Below are positions 32,645-41,199 of a DNA stretch of 64,000 bases, one piece after another. The stretch is from NCBI GenBank assembly GCA_036272595.1, contig DATAYM010000065.1, positions 1 to 64,000 of the forward strand, read 5' to 3'. Position 1 is the first letter of the stretch, and each line of letters starts with the position of its first letter. The translations under genes and the position numbers were made by a program. The stretch is from Poindextera sp036272595 (GTDB lineage Bacteria; Pseudomonadota; Alphaproteobacteria; Caulobacterales; Caulobacteraceae). The notes below the pieces were generated by a model, which was given only the letters and a program-made list of their open reading frames with translations, searched no databases and was not told where the DNA came from.

Positions 32645-34299
32645 CACTCGGCCGGATAGCCGAACTTTTCGACCCACGGCGCCAGCAGCGGCATCACCGG
32701 CGCCATCTGCGCCGCATAGGCCCGCCATTGGTCGACGCCTTCGCTGTAGAGGCCGCGCCGAACCTGCCTGGCGCTGGGGGTCCTGATCTCGCGGGAGCGG
32801 GCGGTCTCGGCGAAGTCCAGCATCGAGTCGTCCCAGGCGACGCCGATGAAGCCGCAGACCCGCTCCGCTTCGCCGCGAAGGTCTTCGACCAGGGTCTCGT
32901 AGCGCACCTGATGCAGGCTGAGCGGCAGCTTGGCGGCGTACTGGTCGACCAGCCGCATCACCGCGTCGTAATAGGCCGCCGCGCCGTCCAGGGTCAGCAG
33001 CTGGTGCATCGCCGCGTTCATGCCGAAGCGGCGGCGGAAACAGCTCAGCACCACGTCGCGGGGATCGCGCAGCGCGAACAGCACCTTGGCGTTCGGAAAC
33101 AGCTTGGCGATCAGCGGCAGGCGCACCGAGTTCAGCGGCAGCTTGTCGATGAAGACCCTGCCGGCCAAGTCGGGGCAATAGTCGCGCGCGCGCCGCCAAT
33201 AGGCCTGGCGGAGCTCGGCCGCCTCGTCGGCGCCCAGCCGCGAGAGGCGGTCCAGCGCCTGGTCGGAGACGAACAGGCTCTTGGTGGAATCCACCAGCAC
33301 CTCGCGCTCGTCCAGGGTGACGATGTCCGGATGGCTGGCCAGGATCTGCTCCAGAAGGGTGGTGCCCGACCGGGGAAAGCCGACGAAGAAGATGTGGGCG
33401 GCCGGATCGTCCGCCGCGGCGGGAGGCGGCGCTGGCGCGGTCATCCAGTCCGCCGCCTCCGCCGCCTCGAAGCGGGCGAGCAGCCAGCGGGCCATCTCCA
33501 GCACGTTCGGCGCGTCCGCATACTGGGGCGCGTACAGCCGGCGGAACCGGTCGCTGGCGGCCGCATAGGCGGCGAAGGCGTCCTCAAAGCGTCCCTCGGC
33601 GTCGAACGCATCGCCGAGCAGGCTGGTGGCCTTGGCCTCGACATCCAGCTTCAGGCCGCCGGCGGCCAGCAGCGGCGCCAGCCGCGCCTCGGCCTCGGCC
33701 GGCTCGCCGCGCACGATCTGCGTCTCGGCATAGGTCAGCACCGCCAGGTCGAAGTTCGGGACCAGGGTCAGCGCCCGCTCGGACAGCGCCTTGGCCGCCT
33801 CGATGTCGCCGCGCCGCAGCGCCAGCGAGGCCAGGCCGGCGATCGGTCCGGCATAGTCGGGGGCGACGTGGACGGCGTATTCGTAGTGCCGCCGGGCGAG
33901 CTCGAAATCGCCGAGCGTCGCCAGGGCGTCGGCCCTGTTGTAGTGCGACTGGGGCCGTTCCGGATCGATGCGCAACGCCGCGTCATAGACGTTGATCGCT
34001 TCGGTCGGACGGTCCTGCAGCATCAGGCAAAGGCCAATGGCGTTCAGGATCAGCACGTCCTGCGGCGCCAGCTCACGGGCGCGCTCCAGCTGGGCCAGGG
34101 CCTCGGCATGGCGGCCCTGCTCTTCCAGGTCGTGGGAGATCAGGTTGTAGAGCAACGGGTCTTCGAGCCCGCCGGCGACGGCGTCCTTGGCGAGCGCGAT
34201 GGCGCGCGGCAGGTCGGACGCGGCCAGGGCGGCGTTGACGTCGCGCAGGGTCGCGGCATCGGCGGCCGCATCTCGGGTCTTGGCCCTGGTGGTGGACAT
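32644..34299 (-). CDS. TPR-fused sulfotransferase (copy 2)
   Basis: The 551-aa protein has N-terminal TPR units up to about residue 290 and a sulfotransferase domain with the 5'-phosphosulfate loop HIFFVGFPRSGTTLLEQIL (about 302-320), DEREVLVDSTKSLF, the dual segment IDKLPLNSVRLPL and FALRDPRDVVLSCFRRRF. PAPS is the expected sulfate donor. It is about 27 bases after its paralogue at 34326, which has the same layout and length, so the pair arose by tandem duplication. Cellular location appears cytosolic (no signal peptide). Natural substrate unknown. Confidence 0.9.
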   Translation of the reverse strand: MSTTRAKTRDAAADAATLRDVNAALAASDLPRAIALAKDAVAGGLEDPLLYNLISHDLEEQGRHAEALAQLERARELAPQDVLILNAIGLCLMLQDRPTEAINVYDAALRIDPERPQSHYNRADALATLGDFELARRHYEYAVHVAPDYAGPIAGLASLALRRGDIEAAKALSERALTLVPNFDLAVLTYAETQIVRGEPAEAEARLAPLLAAGGLKLDVEAKATSLLGDAFDAEGRFEDAFAAYAAASDRFRRLYAPQYADAPNVLEMARWLLARFEAAEAADWMTAPAPPPAAADDPAAHIFFVGFPRSGTTLLEQILASHPDIVTLDEREVLVDSTKSLFVSDQALDRLSRLGADEAAELRQAYWRRARDYCPDLAGRVFIDKLPLNSVRLPLIAKLFPNAKVLFALRDPRDVVLSCFRRRFGMNAAMHQLLTLDGAAAYYDAVMRLVDQYAAKLPLSLHQVRYETLVEDLRGEAERVCGFIGVAWDDSMLDFAETARSREIRTPSARQVRRGLYSEGVDQWRAYAAQMAPVMPLLAPWVEKFGYPAE

Positions 34300-34325
34300 C
34301 GGCTGGTCTTCAGACCCCTTGGAAG

Positions 34326-35966
34326 TCAGGTTTCATCATAGCCGAACCGCGCGGTCCAGGGCGCCAGGATGGGCAGGACCGGCTCGAGCTGCGCGCGATA
34401 GCGCCGCCACTGGCCAACGCCCCCGCGATAGAGCCCGCGGGCGACCTGGGCCGAGCTCGGCGTCGCGATCGAGCGGGCGTCCAGGGTGTCGGCGAAGGCG
34501 CGCATCTCGGGGCGCCAGTCCAGCCCGATGAAGGCGCAGATGGCGCGGGTCTGGCCGTCGAAATCCTCCACCAGGTCCTCGTAGCGATGGGTGTGGACAT
34601 CCAGGTCCAGCCGGGCGCGATAGAGCTCGGCCAGCCGCATCACGCCGTCGTAGAACCGCGCCGCGCCGCTCAGGGTGAGAAACTCGTACATCGAGGCGTT
34701 CATGCGGAAACGCTGGCGAAAGCAGCTCAGCACCACGTCGCGCGGATCGCGCCGGGCGAACAGGACCTTGGCGTCGGGAAACAGCTTGGCGATCAGCGGC
34801 AGCTTCATGGTGTTGAGCGGCAGCTTGTCCAGCGCGGTCTTGCCGGCGACCTTGGCCCCGCTCGCCGCGACCCGCCGCCAATAGTGCGCCCTATGGTCGT
34901 TCAGCACCGCATCGCTGGCTGCGGCCAGCCGGTCCAGCCCGCCCGGATCGGCCATGAAGTCGCGCACCGCCTCGGTCAGGGTCTCGCGCTCGTCCCAGGC
35001 GACCACGTCCGGATGGGCGCCCAGCACGCGTTCCAGCAGCGTGGTGCCCGAACGCGGGAAACCGACCAGGAAGACATGACCCGCCGCCGGCGCCTTGTAG
35101 GACGAGGAAGACGGCGGCCGCGCCCGCTGCGGCGCCGTCTCGAAATAGGCGAGCAGCCAGGCCAGCGTGGCCGGCAGGTTCTCAGGCCCAGGGCCGGTAA
35201 AGCGGTCGGCATAGAGCCGCCGCAAGGTCTCGTTGGCGGCGGTGAACTCGGCGAAGGCCTCCGCCGGCCGGTCCTGGGCGTCGAACACCTCGCCGAGCTG
35301 GCCGTGGGCGAGGGCCCGGTCGATGGGCGAAAGGCTGTCCAGGGCCAGCAGCTCGCGCAGGCGTTGCTCGGCCGCGCCGGCGGCCTCGGTCGCCAGCTCC
35401 GCCGCGGCCAGGGCCAGGCCCGCGGTCGGCTGGCCTGTATCGATGGCCAGCGACTGCTCGGCATAGGCCCGTGCGCTCGCCCAGTCCGCGCGGCGCGCGG
35501 CCAGCGAGGCGAGGTGGGCCAGCGGCGCCGCATCGTTCGGGTTCAGGGCGTGCGCCCGTTCCAGACTGAGCCGGGCCTGGTCCAAGTCGCCCAGGGCTTC
35601 CGAGGCCCAGCCGCGGTTGAAATGGGCGGGGGCGAAGTTCGGGTCGGCGGCGACGGCCGCCTCGAACGCCTCCACCGCCTCGCCGGTGCGATCCAGGCGC
35701 GCCAGGCACAGGCCCAGCGCGTTCAGGGTCGGCACGTCGCGCGGCGCCAGCGCCCGGGCGTGCTTGAGGTCGGCAAGGGCCTCGGCATAGCGGCCATCCC
35801 GCTCCAGTCGCCAGGCGCGCAGGTTCAGCAGCAGCGCATGCTCGCGGCCCGCCGCCAGCGCGGTCTCGGCCAGGCGCACGGCGCGGTCCAGGTCCGGCGC
35901 GCGGATGGCGGCGGCGACTTCGCGCAGGATATCGGCGGTGTTGTCCAAGAGCTTTTCGGATCGCAA
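34326..35966 (-). CDS. TPR-fused sulfotransferase (copy 1)
   Basis: The 546-aa protein is a paralogue of the next gene, with TPR helices to about residue 300 and a sulfotransferase domain: HVFLVGFPRSGTTLLERVL (5'-phosphosulfate loop), AWDERETLTEAV, LDKLPLNTMKLPL and FARRDPRDVVLSCFRQRF. The start is unusual: the frame opens with TTG 35966, inside the T-tract of the terminator that follows the TonB receptor; TTG 35948 (followed by DNTADILREV) is the alternative. No ATG fits and no clear ribosome site is seen, so the start is uncertain. Transcription probably depends on read-through of that terminator or a promoter in it. Confidence 0.88.
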   Translation of the reverse strand: MRSEKLLDNTADILREVAAAIRAPDLDRAVRLAETALAAGREHALLLNLRAWRLERDGRYAEALADLKHARALAPRDVPTLNALGLCLARLDRTGEAVEAFEAAVAADPNFAPAHFNRGWASEALGDLDQARLSLERAHALNPNDAAPLAHLASLAARRADWASARAYAEQSLAIDTGQPTAGLALAAAELATEAAGAAEQRLRELLALDSLSPIDRALAHGQLGEVFDAQDRPAEAFAEFTAANETLRRLYADRFTGPGPENLPATLAWLLAYFETAPQRARPPSSSSYKAPAAGHVFLVGFPRSGTTLLERVLGAHPDVVAWDERETLTEAVRDFMADPGGLDRLAAASDAVLNDHRAHYWRRVAASGAKVAGKTALDKLPLNTMKLPLIAKLFPDAKVLFARRDPRDVVLSCFRQRFRMNASMYEFLTLSGAARFYDGVMRLAELYRARLDLDVHTHRYEDLVEDFDGQTRAICAFIGLDWRPEMRAFADTLDARSIATPSSAQVARGLYRGGVGQWRRYRAQLEPVLPILAPWTARFGYDET

Positions 35967-36001
35967 AGAAAAAGGCGGCGGCTCCGGTTGGAGCCGCCGC
36001 C
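35965..36001 (-). terminator. Rho-independent terminator after the TonB receptor gene
   Basis: On the - strand the hairpin GGCGGCGGCTCC / GGAGCCGCCGCC (36001-35990 with 35985-35974, 12 bp, AACC loop) is followed by a T-rich tail TTTTTCTTT. It lies 27 bases after the receptor stop. The downstream TPR-sulfotransferase frame begins inside the tail, so part of the transcription must pass it or start afresh. Confidence 0.85.
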
Positions 36002-36027
36002 AGGAGACTAGACCCTCCGAGAGGTCC

Positions 36028-39000
36028 TTAGTAGTCGACGGTCACGCCGATGAACATGGTCCGGCCCAGCGAGTCGTAGAGGGCCGGGAAGGTGTTGCCG
36101 TTGCCGATCGGCGGCGACGACAGCGCCAGGTTGGACTGGTCGACGACCGGGGGGTTGACGTCGATCAGGTTGTTGACGCCGGCCCGGAAAGTCACCCCGT
36201 CCCGGACGCGCCAGGTCGCGGACAAGTCGATGTAGTTGAAGGCAGGAATATTATCGATCGGGTCGGTCGGGGTGACGCTGCCGTTGGCGCCGGTCGCGAG
36301 CAAGGGGTTCTTGCTGGCGAACTCGGGCCTGACCGCCGAAATATAGCGCCATTGCAGCGACAGGCTCAGATTATCCCAGGGCGTGCCCCAGGTGACGCGG
36401 AACTTGTGCCGGTACGCCGGGATCGGCCCGCCGTCGAAGCCGCCGGCCACCGCGCCGCTGCACTGCGGTCCGAAGAAGCCGACGCAGTCGAAGTGGCCGA
36501 TCTTCTTCGAGGGCTCGACATCGAACTTCAGGGTCAAGGTCGACTCATAGTTGAAGTCGAGCGAGCCCCATTCGCCCATGCCCCAGTCGGAGAAGCGGGT
36601 GCGATAGTCGGCGGCGAAGTCGATGCCGGTCGTGTGCAGGTAGCCGGTGTTGGTGTTGAAGTTGCTGACCGAGCCGTTCCCAAACATGGTGGCCAGGTTG
36701 CCCGCGTTCTGGATCGTGGAGCCGCCGAAAATGACGTTGGTGGTCGGATCGCGGTGGATGAACGAGCAGAAGAAGCCGGCGTTCGGATTGCCGCTGGCGC
36801 TTTGGCTCATGCAGGTGTTGAGAATGGTCGCCGCGCCGTAGGAGCCGACCAGGTTCAGCACGTCGATGTCCCAGTAGTCGATCGATGCGGTGAAGCCCTT
36901 GAAGAAGGTCGGCGTGAACACAACACCGTAAGACAGGGTGTTGGAGGTTTCCGGCCCGAGGTTGGGATTGCCGGAGGTCAGGTTGGTGCACTGCCCGACC
37001 GGGCAGGGGATGACGAACTTATAGGCGGGCAGTCCGTTCGATCCCAAGCCGGTGAGCATCCCGCCGGCACTTGTCGAGGTAAGAACGCCCTGGGCCACGC
37101 AGCCGGCCGGCGAGACCGGGGCGGCCCCCGTCTTGCTGGGCGCGCCAAAGACACCTTGGCCGCATGGATCGCTGGCTCCGAAGAGCTTGAACGCCGGGGC
37201 GGAGAACAGTTCCACCGTGTTCGGCGCGCGCACCGCCTCGTTGTAGCTGGCGCGGAAGCGGATGTCCGGGACAGGCGCCCACTCGCCGCCGACCTTGTAG
37301 GTGTTGGTGCCGCCGACACTGCTGTAGTCCGAATAGCGATAGCCGCCGTTCAGGGACAGGTCGTAGAAGAAGGGCTGGTTGCTGGCCAAGGGCGCACGGA
37401 CTTCGAAGAAGGCTTCCTTGACGTCGTAGGCGCCGTGGACCGGCGCGGTCTGGCCGCCCTGGCCAGCGAGATCGCCGGTGAGGAACTCCTGGTCGGGGCT
37501 GAGGCTGATGGCTTCGCGGCGATATTCGCCGCCGAAGGCGACGCCGACGCCTTGGTCCGCGAAGGGGCTCTGCAGGCCATAGCGGCCAAGATCGCCGGTA
37601 ATCGACGCGCTGACTACCTGTTCGGTCGCGTAGCCTTCCTTTTCGCCGCTGCCGGAGATGTAGTTCGCCATTGCCGGAGTAAGTGCGTTGCTTTGGAAGA
37701 TATTGAGCGGCACGCAGCCGGTCTGCCCGCCCAGGCAGAACGGCGCGGCCGTCGTGCCGCCGACCTGCAGGGCGTTCATCGCGCGGCTGATCGAAACTTC
37801 GCCGGTGTAGTGCTCCTGATAGATGGTGTCGGAGTACTGGGCGTAGGTGTCGTAGCTCCAGCCGTCGGCGATGTCGCCGCGGAAGCCGAAGTTCACCCGA
37901 TAGGCGATGTGCTCCAGGTCGTCGGTGCGGTTGCCGAGTTCAGGCGTCCGGCGGCCGATAAAGAGAGTGGTCTCGTCGTTCTTCGCGCCGGCGCAGAGAT
38001 TGTTCGGACCGCCGGGGCCACCGCCGGCGGCGACCAGGAAGGGGTTGTCGCAGTTCACCGGATAGGAGACGCCTTGAAAGAGTCCACTCGGCGCGATCTG
38101 GGCGAACTCGCGGTTGTCCGAGAACATCAGGCTCGAATAGAGCTGGACGTGAGGATCGAGATCGTAGTGGGCGAAATAGCCGGCGCTGTAGCGTTCCGAC
38201 GGCACCTGGAAGTAGTTGAACGGCGCGTAGTTGTAGGCCGGGGCTGCTTTCGCCGTCAGCCCGGTTGGCGAGCCATAGAAAGTCGGGCCGCCCGCGATGC
38301 CGACGTTGGTGAACTTGCCCTGCGGCAGGTTGCTTGAGCCGCCGCAATAGTGCTTGCCATCGCCGTTGTTGGTGAAGATCGCGCAGGCGGAATAGTCGCG
38401 TGTGTTTTCCGTCACCGCGTCGGTCGAACGGTAGCCGAGATAGGCCTCGACGTTGCCCTTGCCGTCGGGCGAATTGACGCCGACCGCGAGGGTCACGTCC
38501 TTGGTGTAGCCGTCGAGAACATTGCCCGGGACGGTGATCGGGGGAACATTATTGCGGGAACTAACTACGGCGTTTCCGCTGCGCTCGAGAGCCTGGAGAG
38601 TGCTGTCGCTTTGATCGTGTTGCGCGAAGCCGAACTGGGCGTCGAAGCGCACGCCCTCAAGATCCTGCTTCATGATGAAGTTGACGACGCCGGCGACGGC
38701 GTCCGAACCGTAGGTCGCCGAAGCGCCGCCGGTAAGGACTTCAACGCGGTCAACCAGGGCTTCGGGAATGGTGTCGAGGTCGGGAGCGGGAACGGCGACG
38801 TCGGCCGGCGGCAGACGAGTGCCGTTCACCAGCACCAGGGTGCGTTGCGGGCCGAGGTCGCGCAGGTTGACCGTCGCGGTGCCGCTGGCGCCGTTGGCCG
38901 CGTTGCCCTGCTGGTTGGCGTAGACCTGCGGCAGGGTGTTCAGCAGGTTGGCGACGTTGGTAGTGCCTTGCAGCTTGAGTTCGGTGCTGTTCACCACCTG

Positions 39001-39213
39001 AACCGGGCTGACGCTCTTCAGGTTCGGGGTGGGGATGCGCGAGCCGGTGACGATGACCTGCTGGTCGGCTGACGCCACCGGCGGCGGGGCGCCGGGGCCC
39101 GGCGCTGGAGCCGGCGCCGTCTGCGCCAAGGCAGGCGATGCGCCGACGAACACCATGACCCCACAGATCATGGTCGACGCGAGCAGCCGCTCGCGCGTGG
39201 TGTGGAATTTCAT
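36028..39213 (-). CDS. TonB-dependent outer-membrane receptor
   Basis: The 1061-aa protein has a signal peptide (MKFHTTRERLLASTMICGVM then VFVGASPALAQ), a short Pro/Ala linker, the start of the plug at QQVIVTGSRIPTPN, plug motifs VNLRDLGPQRTLVLVNGTRLP and GGASATYGSDAVAGVVN, and a large barrel. Aromatic Tyr ends the protein (GVTVDY). ATG 39213 has GGAGGGG 7 bases upstream. Residue composition and loops rich in Gly/Asn resemble receptors for oligosaccharides or peptides of the CarA/Oar-like class, rather than classical siderophore receptors. It is the first gene of the block of TPR-linked enzymes, although a terminator follows it. Ligand unknown. Confidence 0.92.
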   Translation of the reverse strand: MKFHTTRERLLASTMICGVMVFVGASPALAQTAPAPAPGPGAPPPVASADQQVIVTGSRIPTPNLKSVSPVQVVNSTELKLQGTTNVANLLNTLPQVYANQQGNAANGASGTATVNLRDLGPQRTLVLVNGTRLPPADVAVPAPDLDTIPEALVDRVEVLTGGASATYGSDAVAGVVNFIMKQDLEGVRFDAQFGFAQHDQSDSTLQALERSGNAVVSSRNNVPPITVPGNVLDGYTKDVTLAVGVNSPDGKGNVEAYLGYRSTDAVTENTRDYSACAIFTNNGDGKHYCGGSSNLPQGKFTNVGIAGGPTFYGSPTGLTAKAAPAYNYAPFNYFQVPSERYSAGYFAHYDLDPHVQLYSSLMFSDNREFAQIAPSGLFQGVSYPVNCDNPFLVAAGGGPGGPNNLCAGAKNDETTLFIGRRTPELGNRTDDLEHIAYRVNFGFRGDIADGWSYDTYAQYSDTIYQEHYTGEVSISRAMNALQVGGTTAAPFCLGGQTGCVPLNIFQSNALTPAMANYISGSGEKEGYATEQVVSASITGDLGRYGLQSPFADQGVGVAFGGEYRREAISLSPDQEFLTGDLAGQGGQTAPVHGAYDVKEAFFEVRAPLASNQPFFYDLSLNGGYRYSDYSSVGGTNTYKVGGEWAPVPDIRFRASYNEAVRAPNTVELFSAPAFKLFGASDPCGQGVFGAPSKTGAAPVSPAGCVAQGVLTSTSAGGMLTGLGSNGLPAYKFVIPCPVGQCTNLTSGNPNLGPETSNTLSYGVVFTPTFFKGFTASIDYWDIDVLNLVGSYGAATILNTCMSQSASGNPNAGFFCSFIHRDPTTNVIFGGSTIQNAGNLATMFGNGSVSNFNTNTGYLHTTGIDFAADYRTRFSDWGMGEWGSLDFNYESTLTLKFDVEPSKKIGHFDCVGFFGPQCSGAVAGGFDGGPIPAYRHKFRVTWGTPWDNLSLSLQWRYISAVRPEFASKNPLLATGANGSVTPTDPIDNIPAFNYIDLSATWRVRDGVTFRAGVNNLIDVNPPVVDQSNLALSSPPIGNGNTFPALYDSLGRTMFIGVTVDY

Positions 39214-39497
39214 GTTTAGGCCCCTCCAAGCGCTGGTCCCCTGAGACGCGCTTGCAAACTGGTGAATGTACCCAGATCCGGACCTGCCGGACCCGATTGC
39301 CCGCATGTTTTGATCCAAACTCACTCTACTCAAAGCGGAATTGACACATTGACGACGAAAACTGACGCGCATGTCACATTCCAGTCACAGGTTGTCCTGT
39401 TCGCGTACGTCCGCGCGGCCTTTCGGCTGGTTTTTGGAACGGAGTCGGCGCCAAGTTGACCAAGCGTCGCTCGCCGAACGATGGTCGCCGGGCGACG

Positions 39498-40067
39498 ATG
39501 TCGAATCAGGGGAGGGCGGCCGTGGCGACCACCGGATCAGCGTCCGTCATCGGCCTCGCGGCCCTGGCGCTGGCCTGGGCTCCCCCGGGTTCCGCCGCCG
39601 ATGCGGCCGCGGCGGCCAGCCGGGCGGAGGTGTTCAAGGCCCTGACCGATTGCCGTGCGATCGCCGACGGGCCGGCGCGCCTGGACTGCTACGACAAGGC
39701 CGCGGCGGCGCTCGACAAGGCCGAGGCGACCGGCGAGGTGGTGGTGGTCGACCGCGCCCAGGCCCGCGCGGCGCGCCGGCAAGCCTTTGGCTTCAGCCTC
39801 AGCGCCCTGTCCATCTTCGACCGCGCCGTATCCACCAAGGATGAGGTCAACGTCCTGAACACCACCGCCGCCGAGGCCTACCGCAATGGCGACGGCAAGT
39901 GGATCGTCGTGCTGGACGACGGCGCCCGCTGGCGGCAGATCGACGACGCCGACCTGAGCCGGCCGCCGCATCAGGGCTCGGCGATCAAGATCCGCCACGC
40001 CTCGCTGGGCAGCTTCGTGATGAACATCGACGGCCAGCCCTACATCCGCGTCCACCGCGACCAGTAG
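39498..40067 (+). CDS. Secreted hypothetical protein
   Basis: A 189-aa protein with a probable signal peptide (ATTGSASVIGLAALALAWA followed by PPGSAADA). Next come a two-Cys segment FKALTDCRAIADGPARLDCYDKAAAALDKAE, which looks like a helical hairpin with a disulfide, and a C-terminal beta-rich part (KWIVVLDDGARWRQIDD, SFVMNIDGQPYIRVHRDQ). I do not recognise a named family, though the Cys-helix pattern occurs in several alphaproteobacterial periplasmic proteins. ATG 39498 is preferred over the upstream TTG 39456. Divergent from the TonB receptor. Confidence 0.7.
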   Translation: MSNQGRAAVATTGSASVIGLAALALAWAPPGSAADAAAAASRAEVFKALTDCRAIADGPARLDCYDKAAAALDKAEATGEVVVVDRAQARAARRQAFGFSLSALSIFDRAVSTKDEVNVLNTTAAEAYRNGDGKWIVVLDDGARWRQIDDADLSRPPHQGSAIKIRHASLGSFVMNIDGQPYIRVHRDQ

Positions 40068-40069
40068 CA

Positions 40070-40095
40070 AGACCTCTCCCAGACGGGAGAAGTCT
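40070..40095. repeat. Remnant hairpin of repeat family A
   Basis: AGACCTCTCCCAGACGGGAG with AAGTCT forms a solitary hairpin like the terminal palindrome halves of the repeats at 14531 and 62585. It stands between convergent genes (stops at 40067 and 40108) and may serve as a terminator. Confidence 0.6.
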
Positions 40096-40107
40096 AAAGA
40101 CGCAACT

Positions 40108-41064
40108 TCACGCCTGCTGCGGCAGGCGGAAGCGGACCTCGCCGCGGGCGAAGTCGAGGCTGACATAGGCGAACCGGCTGAGCACATCGACGCCAAGCAG
40201 GATCGCCGGCGTCCGGGTCAGGTCCCACAGCTCGAAGGTGTGCAGGTCGGCGAAGGCCACCGGCCAGTTCGGCAGGTGCAGGCCGCCGACCCTCAGCTGC
40301 GGCAGGTCGGCGATCTCGGCGTCGATGGTCTGACCGGTGGCGCTGAGAATCGGAACGACGGTCCAAAAGCTGGTCGGCGATCGGGTGATCGCCAATTCAC
40401 GCAGCACCATGTTGCCGATGGTGTTCTGGGCGCCGGAATCGAGGAAGGCCACCACCGGCACGCCATCCAGGTCGGCGTCGACCAGGGTCAGCTGGCCGTC
40501 GCGGCGGTGGGCCTTCATGGCCACGTCGTCGGGATCGCGCCAGGCGTGGCGCGAGGCTTCGATCCTCAGCCGCTGACCGCGGAAATCGAGGGTCAGGCGC
40601 TGGTCCTCCAGCCGGTCGAGGCCGAGCATGCCCAGCCCGCCGATCGCCGCGGCGGGCAGGATCGAGAGCACCACGTCGGCGTCCCGCCGGTCGCCGACGT
40701 CCAGCCTGGCGATGGTGGTGGCGGTCATCTGCACGCCGGCCACCCCGTTCAGCGGCTCGACCGGTCCGCGTGTCAGGCCGAGCTGGATCGCCAGCTCCTC
40801 GGAGATCACCGACTGGTTGGCTCCGGTGTCGACGACGAAGGCGAACGGGCCCAGGCCGTTGACGCGGATCGGCGCGGTCATCCGCCGGTAGATGTCGGCG
40901 ATGGTCTTCAGGTCCGCGGGCGGGACGTAATCGGGCGGCGGCGGGATGCGCGAGGCGGAGTCCCGCTCGTTGACGATGACGGCGCCGAAGGCCGCGCCGG
41001 GCGCGATCAGGCCGGCGCCGACAAGGGCGGCCAGCCGCCTGCGATCGATGTCCAGCCGCCGCAT
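40108..41064 (-). CDS. Retropepsin-like aspartic protease with two catalytic motifs
   Basis: The 318-aa protein has two copies of the retropepsin core: FAFVVDTGANQSVISEELA (Asp79-Thr-Gly) and VVAFLDSGAQNTIGNMVL (Asp209-Ser-Gly). Each is followed by a hydrophobic strand and an ILLG-type turn (GLGMLGLDRL; AILLGVDVLSRFAYV). A single chain carrying both halves is like a fused dimer of retroviral-type proteases. ATG 41064 (MRRLDIDRRR) gives a twin-arginine-like or ordinary signal segment before GAGLIAPGAAFGA. It may be exported and cut peptides in the periplasm. It is divergent from the GMC oxidoreductase. Confidence 0.8.
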   Translation of the reverse strand: MRRLDIDRRRLAALVGAGLIAPGAAFGAVIVNERDSASRIPPPPDYVPPADLKTIADIYRRMTAPIRVNGLGPFAFVVDTGANQSVISEELAIQLGLTRGPVEPLNGVAGVQMTATTIARLDVGDRRDADVVLSILPAAAIGGLGMLGLDRLEDQRLTLDFRGQRLRIEASRHAWRDPDDVAMKAHRRDGQLTLVDADLDGVPVVAFLDSGAQNTIGNMVLRELAITRSPTSFWTVVPILSATGQTIDAEIADLPQLRVGGLHLPNWPVAFADLHTFELWDLTRTPAILLGVDVLSRFAYVSLDFARGEVRFRLPQQA

Positions 41065-41199
41065 GCGCGCCGCCCTGCCTCGCTCCGGATCGGCAGCATA
41101 CGCCGCGTCGGGCGGCGCATCCATGCCGCGCCGCTTGGTTGACCTTGGGGCGGTTTGCTAAGGTGACGCCCTCGTCAGGATTTTCAGGGACCTATCTCG

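Noticed and set aside
39214..39497. Regulatory site or riboswitch before the TonB receptor.
   Set aside because: The gap is AT-richer and likely holds a promoter, but I could not identify a Fur box or conserved RNA fold.
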